Below are positions 23,980 to 32,079 of a stretch of DNA of 33,357 nt, piece after piece. The stretch is from an uncultured Lachnospiraceae bacterium (GTDB taxonomy: Bacteria > Bacillota > Clostridia > Lachnospirales > Lachnospiraceae). The DNA lies in NCBI GenBank assembly GCA_910578825.1, contig CAJTSB010000027.1, positions 1 to 33,357 of the forward strand, written 5' to 3'. The position numbers and the translations under genes are program-made. The notes beneath the pieces were generated by a model. It had not been told where the DNA came from. It saw only the letters and a program-made list of their open reading frames with translations, and ran no database searches. Every line of letters starts with the position of its first letter. Position 1 is the stretch's first letter.

Positions 23980-26256
23980 ATGGAGACAGTTAGAGTTAAC
24001 AAAGGGAGACGTTTTTTAAAAAGAGGAGACAAGATAAAAGGGCTGTTTGTGATTTTGCAGGGGAGCGTCCGGGCTGTTTCAAAGAATGATGAAATTGATA
24101 TGGAGGCAGGCAGCATTGTAGGACTGATGGAGAGCGCTTCTGACGTATATCTGTGTGATTATATTGCAACCACAGATTGCATATTCTATGGTTATCCCTA
24201 TCGTACTACGGAAGATTATAAGAAAATATTTGCAGCGGACGAGAAATATGTGGCGGTGTTTACAATGGCGGCGATGCATCAGACTGCAATTATGCTGGGG
24301 CGCTATGATTCTTTTCGCAAGAGCGCGCAGAACTATTACATTACGCTGATGGATTTTTATGGGGAATATGAGAAACTCTGCAATGACTACCAGGTACAGG
24401 CAAAACCGTTTCCACAGATTGCATCGGTACCTCCGGTTGTCTTGGATGAGCCTGTTGAGAAGTGGACGATGGAATATTACAGGAAGATGGCGTCGTTTTC
24501 CCTGAAATATATCGACCAGTTTCTGGCACGTGATTATGAGGTCGGGATTGGGGAAATCCAGAATGCCGTCTGCTGGATGAGAAAAGCAATGGCGTTGATA
24601 GAAGAACTGAAAACGTATCTTCAGGTACATAAGGAGCTTCTTCTTTCTGCTGGCGCAGACGATCTGTTTCATTTATATTTCAGCCTGGCAAAAAAGGCCG
24701 CGGATACAGGTGTGGATTTGGAGCCGGTTTTGGTTAAAATTTCAGAAATTATGGAATATTGCAGAGGCAGCCATTTCTTTGCGCAGAAATTGATGGATGC
24801 GCGTTTCCAGGAGTATGAGAGCTATGACTTCTATGCGCAGGTAGAGCTTGGAGACACCGATATCTGGGTGGATGACGCGCAGGAGGAATACGAGGAAGGA
24901 ATCGATTATCTGGAGCAGATTTTGGCGTATTCAGAATACGAAGAGGAGAAAGCGAACGATTTTCGCAGTTGTCTTACAGAATATAAGAATCTTCCGGACA
25001 GACTTGCCACGACGGATGATGTGCGCAAGCTGCGAAGGCAGATTACGCAGGGATTTTATGACATTTATGAGCTGGCATTTTACCGCACCCTCAAAAAGGG
25101 AAAAGTGCCGGTAGCTGTCAAAATGTTCCTGAACTTTGGCTTTATGGACGAGGAGCTTGCAGGAGAGGACAATACGCACAGCCTCCATGATATCGTGGCG
25201 GAGCTTGGCGTCTGCAAAGCAGATAACGTATTTACGATTTATGAGTGGCTTATGAGTATATATCGTGGAGAGAATGAGCCGTCCAGAAATGAATTTGACA
25301 TGGATTATACCAGCTATCTGAACGAGCAGAAGAAGACGGGTAAGATTACGGCTGCCCAGGTGAAAGAGCTGTCGGAGGACAGACTTGGGAAGGTAGACTT
25401 TGAGATGAAGAATATGTTTGTCTCAACAAATCGTGCTACTTATGGCAAGATTTCCACGTTCTGCCCTATTTTATGTGAGGATGATGTAATCGGAACCCTG
25501 GAGAATATGCTTGTCACAGCGGATAAGGTAAAATCAGCTTTGGATGGAATACGCAAGGTTGATTTCTCATTGTTCTACCGGGAAGTTGGGTATTCTGATC
25601 CGGAGCATGACTTAAATCTGGAACAGATACAAAAAGAGGTGCTCCCGAATATTATCCTGATGCCGAATGCCGGTACCAAAGCGATGATGTGGCAGGAGAC
25701 AGCCGGAATTAAGAGGGATACATCAGCGAGATTTATTTTCCCTGTCTTTACGGTGGTGGATGTGGAAGAGCTGATGATCGAGGTTGCCGGAAGGTTCCGC
25801 TGGGAGATGTGCCGCAAAATTCAGGGCGTGCGCTGGAATGATATTACGGAGCCGTCGCTGACGTCTGAATACAACGATTATATTCAGTATTACCGTAAAA
25901 ATCATGATTTGTCCCCGGATGCCAAAGATAAAATTAAGAATTCTCTCACAAAAGCGAAAAATAATTTCAGGGAGGTCTTTGTACGGGATTACCATAGTTG
26001 GGTTCGTTATGAATCCAAGGGCAGTTTCCGCCTGAATAAAGTGGCGCGGGACATCATTTTCCGCTATTGCCCGTTTAATAAGGAGATACGGACGATGCTT
26101 CATGCCAATCCGATGTACCGCGAAATTTTTGATAAATATGATATATTAAAGGAACGTAAAAAACGCCACACCGAGCTGTGGTATGACCGCTATCAGAAGA
26201 AGGGCGGAGAAATCAATGAGGAACTGCGGGTCAACTGGGATTTTTACGACCTATAA
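23980..26256 (+). CDS. Large protein with degenerate cyclic-nucleotide-binding-like N-terminus
   Basis: Cytoplasmic-looking protein of 758 residues, unrecognised beyond its N-terminus. Residues 1-75 resemble a cNMP-binding beta-barrel (GRRFLKRGDKIKGLFVILQGSVRAV, then EAGSIVGLMES). The phosphate-binding cassette with its conserved Glu and Arg is not visible, so canonical cAMP binding is doubtful. No DNA-binding helix-turn-helix follows. The remainder is largely helical and acidic in the middle (about 170-430), with a mixed region rich in aromatic and charged residues to the end. TAGGAGG precedes the ATG. It is probably co-transcribed with the HAAS membrane gene upstream. A 22-bp perfect hairpin terminates it. 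Confidence 0.75.
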   Translation: METVRVNKGRRFLKRGDKIKGLFVILQGSVRAVSKNDEIDMEAGSIVGLMESASDVYLCDYIATTDCIFYGYPYRTTEDYKKIFAADEKYVAVFTMAAMHQTAIMLGRYDSFRKSAQNYYITLMDFYGEYEKLCNDYQVQAKPFPQIASVPPVVLDEPVEKWTMEYYRKMASFSLKYIDQFLARDYEVGIGEIQNAVCWMRKAMALIEELKTYLQVHKELLLSAGADDLFHLYFSLAKKAADTGVDLEPVLVKISEIMEYCRGSHFFAQKLMDARFQEYESYDFYAQVELGDTDIWVDDAQEEYEEGIDYLEQILAYSEYEEEKANDFRSCLTEYKNLPDRLATTDDVRKLRRQITQGFYDIYELAFYRTLKKGKVPVAVKMFLNFGFMDEELAGEDNTHSLHDIVAELGVCKADNVFTIYEWLMSIYRGENEPSRNEFDMDYTSYLNEQKKTGKITAAQVKELSEDRLGKVDFEMKNMFVSTNRATYGKISTFCPILCEDDVIGTLENMLVTADKVKSALDGIRKVDFSLFYREVGYSDPEHDLNLEQIQKEVLPNIILMPNAGTKAMMWQETAGIKRDTSARFIFPVFTVVDVEELMIEVAGRFRWEMCRKIQGVRWNDITEPSLTSEYNDYIQYYRKNHDLSPDAKDKIKNSLTKAKNNFREVFVRDYHSWVRYESKGSFRLNKVARDIIFRYCPFNKEIRTMLHANPMYREIFDKYDILKERKKRHTELWYDRYQKKGGEINEELRVNWDFYDL

Positions 26257-26274
26257 ACAGTTCATGACGCCAGG

Positions 26275-26333
26275 AAAAGAAAGGTTCAGTCTCTTCAAGT
26301 TTATTTGGAAGAGACTGAACCTTTCTTTTTCTG
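26275..26333. terminator. Perfect 22-bp bidirectional terminator
   Basis: AAAAGAAAGGTTCAGTCTCTTC (26275-26296) is exactly complementary to 26308-26329, with an 11-nt loop. T-rich sequence closes the plus strand and A-rich sequence opens it, so it should work in both directions. It lies 18 nt after the CNBD-like gene. Confidence 0.9.
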
Positions 26334-26399
26334 AGGGTATAACTCTCCCAGTTACGGACAGAAACCTTGTAAGAGGCAAATAGCTGGAGAAAAACCACT

Positions 26400-26536
26400 G
26401 ATATATTAAAAGGAGAAAAGACCAGTAGGGGTACCACTGGCCTTTTCTATGAGGGGAGTATAAATAATTAATAAGGGGTATAACTTTTGTAAACAAGATT
26501 TCTGAAGGAGAAATCTTCCTTACAAAAAGCATTATA
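26400..26536 (-). ncRNA. Candidate C-rich regulatory small RNA
   Basis: Inferred from signals on the minus strand. A perfect TATAAT (26536-26531) has a weak -35 TTGCAT 17 nt upstream (26559-26554), giving a start near 26524. The transcript would open with a two-part hairpin (8 bp, 2x2 internal loop, 8 bp, 7-nt loop; 26527-26485). An A/T-rich single strand with two CCCC motifs follows (26478-26475, 26456-26453). It would end in a terminator-like stem AGAAAAG-CCAGT/ACTGG-CTTTTCT (26448-26414) whose loop holds a third CCCC (26431-26428), followed by CCTTTT. Length is about 110-125 nt. C-rich loops are a known way for Firmicutes small RNAs to pair with Shine-Dalgarno sequences. No homology is known to me. 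Confidence 0.45.
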
Positions 26537-26604
26537 ATACAGTTTGTCGAAAAATGCAAGATAAAAATGAAAAAAAACGAAAAAAATTTTCATGACAAAA
26601 ATAT

Positions 26605-26634
26605 GAATAAAAAAACGTGTTCTTTCAGATACTA
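26605..26634 (+). promoter_or_regulatory. Sigma-G-like (forespore) promoter
   Basis: GAATA (26605-26609), an 18-nt spacer, then GATACTA (26628-26634). The sigma-G consensus is about GNATA and CATNNTA, so only the first base of the -10 differs. Predicted start is near 26641, with a 26-nt leader. Sigma-A boxes are not evident here. Confidence 0.5.
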
Positions 26635-26666
26635 ACACCGCATTAAAAATTTAGGAGGAAAATATC

Positions 26667-26867
26667 ATGGCAAAAAACAGCGATATGCAGAACAAGGGAA
26701 CAAATTCCTATGAGAACAGCAGCAAGAATACAAATTCTCAGAACAACGCGAGAAATGCATCTTCTCAGAACGGCACGAACAGCAATGCAAAGAATACACA
26801 TGCACAGAACAGCAAAAACAGCACAAATGCAAGTGGTTCTAATTGCCGCGACTCCTACGAGAGATAA
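26667..26867 (+). CDS. Small Asn/Ser/Lys-rich protein, possibly spore-related
   Basis: A 66-residue low-complexity protein made mostly of N, S, K, T and Q, with loose repeats of the type NSQN/NTNSQN. A C-terminal CRDSYER contains the only Cys. It begins MAKNSDMQNKG. A strong AGGAGG (26653-26658) lies 8 nt before the ATG, and the upstream sequence carries a sigma-G-like promoter. Composition and start recall gamma-type small acid-soluble spore proteins, but I see no diagnostic motif. A spore role is inference. A long hairpin follows. Confidence 0.7.
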   Translation: MAKNSDMQNKGTNSYENSSKNTNSQNNARNASSQNGTNSNAKNTHAQNSKNSTNASGSNCRDSYER

Positions 26868-26903
26868 CAGGTACAGAAAATCAAATATTGCATAATATAG
26901 TGT

Positions 26904-26943
26904 AGAAACAGATTATCGGAGACACATCCGGTAATCTGTTTCT
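26904..26943. terminator. 17-bp hairpin after the Asn/Ser-rich gene
   Basis: AGAAACAGATTATCGGA (26904-26920) pairs with TCCGGTAATCTGTTTCT (26927-26943), with one G-T pair and a 6-nt loop. The T-tract is short and lies mostly inside the stem. It is probably a terminator or 3' stabiliser, just upstream of the rhodanese gene. Confidence 0.65.
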
Positions 26944-26965
26944 GTTATAGTAGAGAGGTGATTCT

Positions 26966-27262
26966 ATGGATTTTCAGACAATCAGTATCCGGGAATTTAA
27001 CGAATACCGCAAACGTCCGGACGCCTGGGTCATAGATTTACGCAGCAAGGAGGAATTTGAAGAGGTTCATGTGGAGGGGGCAAGGAATATTCCCTACGAA
27101 GAACTGAAAATGTACCAAAAATATCTTCCGAAAGATAAATTGTATATTCTTTACTGCGACAGAGGTTCCAGCAGCCTTATGGCGGCAAGGGAGCTGAGCA
27201 GGGAAGGATATCAGACCGTGACAGTCGTAGGCGGATTCCAGGCGGTAATTCAGAGAAGATAA
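26966..27262 (+). CDS. Single-domain rhodanese-like protein
   Basis: Sulfurtransferase-fold protein of 98 residues, cytoplasmic. It has VIDLRSKEEFEEVHVEGARNIP (the CH2A-like region) and an active-site loop beginning with Cys64 in LYCDRGSSS. The closing VTVVGGFQAV is typical of GlpE/PspE-type rhodaneses. The loop CDRGSSS lacks the usual Arg five residues after the Cys, so activity or specificity may differ. GAGAGGTG lies before the ATG. It appears to be monocistronic; the next gene has its own promoter. Confidence 0.88.
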   Translation: MDFQTISIREFNEYRKRPDAWVIDLRSKEEFEEVHVEGARNIPYEELKMYQKYLPKDKLYILYCDRGSSSLMAARELSREGYQTVTVVGGFQAVIQRR

Positions 27263-27308
27263 GATGCAGATATTTCCATTCAGCAGAATATGGCGCGTGA
27301 TAAAAATG

Positions 27309-27337
27309 TTGACAGCCGTGAACCAAGAAGATAATAT
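27309..27337 (+). promoter_or_regulatory. Promoter of the THUMP methyltransferase gene
   Basis: TTGACA (27309-27314), a 17-nt spacer, TAATAT (27332-27337). Predicted start is near 27344, about 26 nt before the ATG at 27370. Confidence 0.78.
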
Positions 27338-27369
27338 AGAATTATCAAAATTTGTCATGGAGAGACTGA

Positions 27370-28527
27370 ATGAAATTATTTGAACTGATTGCCCCCTGTC
27401 ATTTTGGATTAGAGGCGGTATTAAAAAGAGAAATATACGAACTTGGATATGAGATTACAAAGGTGGAGGATGGAAGAGTGTTTTTTGAGGGAGATGCGGA
27501 GGCGATTTGCCGTGCCAACATCTTCCTGCGTACAGCGGAACGGGTGCTTTTGAAGGTGGGACAATTTCATGCGGAAACGTTTGAAGATTTGTTTCAGGGG
27601 ATTAAGAAAATTCCGTGGGAAGAATATATTCCGGCGGACGGCAGGTTCTGGGTGACGAAAGCCTCTTCCATCAAGAGTAGGCTGTTTAGTCCTTCGGATA
27701 TTCAGTCTATCGTCAAGAAAGCGATGGTAGAACGGATGAAAGAAGATTATGACCTCGAGTGGTTTGAGGAGACCGGCGCAAGTTATCCCCTGCGTCTTTT
27801 TCTGATGAAAGACGAGGTGACAGTTGCAATTGATACGTCCGGGGATTCCTTACATAAAAGAGGATATCGAACTATGTCGGGCAAGGCGCCTATTACAGAA
27901 ACACTGGCGGCTGCATTGCTAATGCTTACACCGTGGAACAAAGAGCGGATTCTGGTTGACCCATTTTGTGGGAGCGGTACATTTTTGATAGAGGCAGCAA
28001 TGATGGCTGCCAATATTGCGCCGGGAATGCGGCGCAGCTTTACGGCGCAGGGATGGACAAACCTGATAGAAGAGCGGTTGTGGAAGGACTCTGTGGAGGA
28101 GGCCGAGGAGCTTGTGGACACGGATATTTCTGTAGATATTCAGGGATATGATATTGACGGGGATGTTGTAAAGGTTGCGAGAGATAATGCAAGGCGTGCG
28201 GGCGTGGAGCATCTCATTCATTTCCAGCAGCGTCCGGTTTCAGCATTAAGCCATCCCAAAAAATACGGATTTATTGTAAGTAATCCTCCGTATGGAGAGC
28301 GTATGGAAGACAGAGAAACGCTCCCTGGATTATACAGTGAGATTGGAGAAGCGTTGCAACGGTTGGATAGCTGGTCGGCTTATCTGATTACCAGTTATCA
28401 GGATACCGAGCGATATATAGGTAGAAAAGCGGACAAAAACCGCAAGATATATAATGGGATGCTAAAGACTTATTTTTATCAGTTTTTAGGTCCGAAACCG
28501 CCCAAGAGACCGCGTGTTCAGGAATAG
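27370..28527 (+). CDS. THUMP-domain class I RNA methyltransferase (RlmL/YpsC family)
   Basis: SAM-dependent methyltransferase of 385 residues, predicted to modify 23S rRNA (m2G2445 in the E. coli RlmL family). The N-terminal ferredoxin-like and THUMP region (about 1-160) begins FELIAPCHFGLEAVLKREI. The methyltransferase domain has the SAM motif VDPFCGSGTFLIEAAMMAAN, GYDIDGDVVKVARDNA, and the catalytic NPPYGER. The C-terminal tail is basic. B. subtilis YpsC is the closest family name I can give; the exact target is not readable from sequence. Confidence 0.93.
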   Translation: MKLFELIAPCHFGLEAVLKREIYELGYEITKVEDGRVFFEGDAEAICRANIFLRTAERVLLKVGQFHAETFEDLFQGIKKIPWEEYIPADGRFWVTKASSIKSRLFSPSDIQSIVKKAMVERMKEDYDLEWFEETGASYPLRLFLMKDEVTVAIDTSGDSLHKRGYRTMSGKAPITETLAAALLMLTPWNKERILVDPFCGSGTFLIEAAMMAANIAPGMRRSFTAQGWTNLIEERLWKDSVEEAEELVDTDISVDIQGYDIDGDVVKVARDNARRAGVEHLIHFQQRPVSALSHPKKYGFIVSNPPYGERMEDRETLPGLYSEIGEALQRLDSWSAYLITSYQDTERYIGRKADKNRKIYNGMLKTYFYQFLGPKPPKRPRVQE

Positions 28528-28598
28528 GATTAGCGAAAAGGGAAGTCAGAGTATGATGGAATGACGCAGTGCGTGTTGTTTTACAGAAGGGAAAGTTT

Positions 28599-30308
28599 GT
28601 GAGGTATTCGAAGAAATATATTATAATGGCATTAATACTGTTTCTTGTTCTGGCGCTTAAATTTTCGAATGTCGAGGTAAAAAGCGAAGAAATCGAGGAG
28701 TTTCGAGGCGCCAGATTAGAACAGGAAATCTGGAATCCGATGATTGCTGGGACGGTCAATGACAAATTATTGTCCCTGTTGGTTGACAACAAAGAGCTTA
28801 CCAGCGTAAAAGATGGTATCTATATGGATGACAATTTGAATATTATGGTACCTGTTTCCGCGCTGGGAGAAAGTTTTAACTGTGGTTCCCATATATATAA
28901 TGAGAAAGAGCTGATGTTGGAGAAACGCTCCGATGTGGTTTCCTTTAAGTTAGATCAGCCCTATGTGACCCTGAACGAGCAGGAGGAGGCAGTACAGTCT
29001 CCGATGATAGGCAAAAACGGAGATTATTACGTACCTGTGCAGACTGTCGCTGAAAAGCTGAATTTTAACTATGAGTGGAATATTGAAAAAAATCAGGCGA
29101 TAGCGCGCAACAAGGCGGAGGAAAGCAGTATTTTGCCGCCACAGTATGATTTACGGCAACGGCAGCGCACGCCGAAAGTCAAAAATCAGGGTTCGTTTGG
29201 AACTTGTTGGGCATTTGCCGCGCTTGCAGCCATGGAGTCGTCACTGCTTCCGGAGGAAGTTCAGGAATTTTCGCCGGATCATATGTCTATTCAGAATAGT
29301 TTTGTGCTCGAACAGGCTGCCGGAGGAGAATATACGATGGGCATGGCGTATCTCCTGTCGTGGCAGGGACCTGTTTTCGAGAAAGATGACCCCTATGGAG
29401 ACGGAAAATCGCGAGATGATTTGGAAGCAGTAAAGCATGTACAGGAAGTACAGCTTATAGAGGGGAAGGACTACGAAAAAATTAAAGAATTTGTATTCAG
29501 GCACGGAGGCGTGCAAACTGCGATTTACAGCGCGCTCAATAATTCTCAATCCGATTCACCATATTATAATTTTGAGAAATCTGCATATTGCTATATCGGT
29601 GCGGAGAAACCCAATCATGAAATTATGATTATCGGCTGGGATGATAATTATCCCAAAGAAAATTTCCGTGAGGAAGTAGAAGGAGACGGAGCCTTTCTCT
29701 GTCAGAACAGCTGGGGAGAGGATTTTGGCGACGATGGCGTATTTTATGTGTCTTATTATGACGTAAACATCGGCATTCACAATGTGGTTTATACCAAAAT
29801 TGAAGAGGCGGACAATTATGACAGGATTTACCAGTCGGATTTATGCGGCTGGGTGGGACAGCTTGGATATAACAGGGACAGTGTCTATGCGGCAAATGTC
29901 TACACCGCGCAGTCTGCGGAGACTTTGCGGGCGGCAGGTTTCTATGCCACTGGAAAGGAGACTTCCTATGAACTCTATATCGCAAAGAAATTTAAAAATA
30001 CGGATTCCCTGGAGGAACGCATAAAAGTTGCAGAGGGAAATGTTGCCAATGCCGGATATTATACGATAAAATTTGATGAGGAAATTGAAGTGGAAGAGGG
30101 GGAGAAGTATGCAGTCATCCTCCATGTGACAACGCCGGGTTCCGTACATCCGATGGCAATTGAGTATGTGGCGGACGAGATGACGGCGAATGTGGATTTG
30201 AAAGACGGAGAAGGATATATCAGCGCAGGGGGACGTCGTTGGGAGAATACAGAGAAAAATCAGGAATGTAACCTGTGTCTCAAAGTATACAGTGACGTGA
30301 GAGAATAA
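28599..30308 (+). CDS. Membrane-anchored papain-like (C1A) protease with lectin-like domain
   Basis: Predicted surface cysteine protease of 569 residues. An N-terminal membrane anchor or signal segment (8-23) is followed by a stretch resembling a copper-amine-oxidase N-terminal stalk domain (about 62-170). The C1A peptidase domain has Gln197 and Cys203 in NQGSFGTCWAF, His340 in NHEIMIIGWDD and Asn370 in CQNSWGEDFG, a full catalytic set. A C-terminal lectin-like domain (about 400-569) is typical of clostridial members. I chose GTG 28599 because AAGGG (28587-28591) lies 7 nt upstream; a GTG at 28569 would add ten residues. The gene starts the run shared with the amidase 39 nt downstream. Confidence 0.9.
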   Translation: MRYSKKYIIMALILFLVLALKFSNVEVKSEEIEEFRGARLEQEIWNPMIAGTVNDKLLSLLVDNKELTSVKDGIYMDDNLNIMVPVSALGESFNCGSHIYNEKELMLEKRSDVVSFKLDQPYVTLNEQEEAVQSPMIGKNGDYYVPVQTVAEKLNFNYEWNIEKNQAIARNKAEESSILPPQYDLRQRQRTPKVKNQGSFGTCWAFAALAAMESSLLPEEVQEFSPDHMSIQNSFVLEQAAGGEYTMGMAYLLSWQGPVFEKDDPYGDGKSRDDLEAVKHVQEVQLIEGKDYEKIKEFVFRHGGVQTAIYSALNNSQSDSPYYNFEKSAYCYIGAEKPNHEIMIIGWDDNYPKENFREEVEGDGAFLCQNSWGEDFGDDGVFYVSYYDVNIGIHNVVYTKIEEADNYDRIYQSDLCGWVGQLGYNRDSVYAANVYTAQSAETLRAAGFYATGKETSYELYIAKKFKNTDSLEERIKVAEGNVANAGYYTIKFDEEIEVEEGEKYAVILHVTTPGSVHPMAIEYVADEMTANVDLKDGEGYISAGGRRWENTEKNQECNLCLKVYSDVRE

Positions 30309-30347
30309 CGGAATAGGGTTATATGACGAAAATATAGAAGGAGACAC

Positions 30348-31373
30348 ATGGAACGCAAAATATTAAAGAATTCATCCATACTGCTCGTGATAACGGTTGT
30401 AGCGGTGCTGGGATTGGAATATTATTTCAATACGTATGGAAAGGAAATGCAGCAGGAACAGATGTCCGGTCTGAAAATGCTTGCTTATAATACCGAACAG
30501 GCAGAAATGTCGGATGAGGCGGAATTCGAGCAGCAGCTTTGTATTGAACTTCCACAGGGGATGACGTTGGATGAGGTCATCATTGAAAATGATTATGTAA
30601 AACAGTTGATAACCATCCGCATTCCGGATGTGGAGGACAATTATTTTCTGGAACATCCGCTCTTGGGCAGGAGTAACAATATCAATGATTTGTATATGGC
30701 AAATGGAAGAATAGAAATTACGATGGATGCGGTCTATGAACCTGAGTGTACGGTTGAGGACGGACGTTTGTATCTGGATTTCTTACAGCCGCAGGATATT
30801 TACGACAAAGTTGTCGTGATTGATGCCGGTCATGGCGGCGGCGCCCCTGGCGCTATCAAGCAGGGAATTATGGAAAAAGATATCAATCTTGCCATAGTAA
30901 AAGAGTTGAAAGAACTTTTGGACAAAAATGACAGGAATATCGGCGTGTATTACACGCGCACGGAGGATGTGAATCCCACGTTTGAGCAACGGGCACAGCT
31001 TGGAGGAAAGGCGGGTGCGAATCTGTTTATCAGCATTCACAGCAATTCTACCGTGGATGGGTTGATGTCGAGTTACAACGGCACGGAAGTTATGTACGAT
31101 GAGTTGAAAAGCGAGGAAGGTTTCAGCAGTAAGCGTCTGGCACAAATATGCCTTGAGGAGGCTACGGAGGCCATGGGCAGTAAAAATAACGGCGTGACTT
31201 ATGGAAACAGTATTTATATCATTCGCAACAGCGAGGTTCCTGTGGCATTGGTAGAGGTAGGATTTATGACGAATCAACAGGAATTGAATAAACTGACGTC
31301 TCAGGATTACCAGAAAAAAGCGGCACAGGGAATTTACAGGGCCATTTTACGTGCAATTGACGAGGGATTTTAA
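30348..31373 (+). CDS. N-acetylmuramoyl-L-alanine amidase (Amidase_3)
   Basis: Zinc amidase that cleaves the bond between MurNAc and L-Ala in peptidoglycan. The 341 residues have an N-terminal membrane anchor (11-25) and an uncharacterised beta-rich domain (about 60-150). The catalytic domain has zinc ligands His162 in VIDAGHGG, Glu176 in MEKDIN and His231 in SIHSNS, and catalytic Glu303 in VEVGFMTN. GAAGGAG precedes the ATG. It follows the protease gene closely, which suggests joint surface remodelling. Members of this family act in cell separation or spore-wall processing; which applies here is unknown. Confidence 0.93.
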   Translation: MERKILKNSSILLVITVVAVLGLEYYFNTYGKEMQQEQMSGLKMLAYNTEQAEMSDEAEFEQQLCIELPQGMTLDEVIIENDYVKQLITIRIPDVEDNYFLEHPLLGRSNNINDLYMANGRIEITMDAVYEPECTVEDGRLYLDFLQPQDIYDKVVVIDAGHGGGAPGAIKQGIMEKDINLAIVKELKELLDKNDRNIGVYYTRTEDVNPTFEQRAQLGGKAGANLFISIHSNSTVDGLMSSYNGTEVMYDELKSEEGFSSKRLAQICLEEATEAMGSKNNGVTYGNSIYIIRNSEVPVALVEVGFMTNQQELNKLTSQDYQKKAAQGIYRAILRAIDEGF

Positions 31374-31434
31374 CAGATTTTGTAATATATGCGCAGGGTT
31401 GTTTAACATGAAGAACCGGAGAGAGGAATTACAG

Positions 31435-32040
31435 ATGAAAAAGATAATATTTGCAACGGGAAACCAGGATAAGATGGGAGAAATCCGCAGTATTTTATCG
31501 GATTGGGATATGGAGCTCCAATCGATGAAGGAGGCGGGAATTGAGCTGGATATTGTGGAAGATGGCACGTCATTTGAGGAAAATGCCGGTATTAAGGCCG
31601 CTGCAGTTGCAGCGCAGGTTCAGGAGGAAGGAATCATCGTGCTTGCGGATGATTCCGGACTGGAGATTGATTATCTGAATAAGGAGCCAGGAATTTATTC
31701 GGCAAGGTATCTGGGGGAAGATACGCCATACAGTGTTAAGAACCGGAAAATTCTGGAGCGTATGGAAGGCGTTCCTAAGGAGGAGCGGACGGCGCGGTTT
31801 GTGTGTGCGATTGCAGCAGCCGATAAGAATGGTCAAATCTGTGTGATTCGCGGTACAATTGAGGGATATATTGGATGGGAGCCTTCCGGGGCAAATGGAT
31901 TTGGTTATGACCCCATATTTTATCTGGATGAGTATGGCTGTTCTACCGCAGAACTTACGGAAGAAAAGAAAAATGAATTAAGCCACAGGGGTAAGGCGCT
32001 GCGGGCTATGAGGCAGAAACTGGTAGAGCTGGCGTTATAA
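31435..32040 (+). CDS. rdgB: XTP/dITP diphosphatase (RdgB/HAM1)
   Basis: House-cleaning nucleotide pyrophosphatase that removes non-canonical purine triphosphates such as dITP and XTP. The 201 residues show IIFATGNQDKMGEI (phosphate binding), GTSFEENAGIKAAA, LADDSGLEID (metal and base catalysis) and FGYDPIF. The open frame begins at 31351, but AGAGGA (31421-31426) with 8-nt spacing, and the conserved N-terminus, support the ATG at 31435. The phosphodiesterase gene follows 39 nt later, a common pairing in Clostridia. Confidence 0.95.
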   Translation: MKKIIFATGNQDKMGEIRSILSDWDMELQSMKEAGIELDIVEDGTSFEENAGIKAAAVAAQVQEEGIIVLADDSGLEIDYLNKEPGIYSARYLGEDTPYSVKNRKILERMEGVPKEERTARFVCAIAAADKNGQICVIRGTIEGYIGWEPSGANGFGYDPIFYLDEYGCSTAELTEEKKNELSHRGKALRAMRQKLVELAL

Positions 32041-32079
32041 ATCACACAGGCAGGAACAAGCGGAAGGCGGGGGATTGTC

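Noticed and set aside
26183..26559. Short open frames on both strands around the 26275-26329 hairpin
   Set aside because: They run through a perfect terminator stem, lack ribosome sites, and overlap promoter and hairpin signals.
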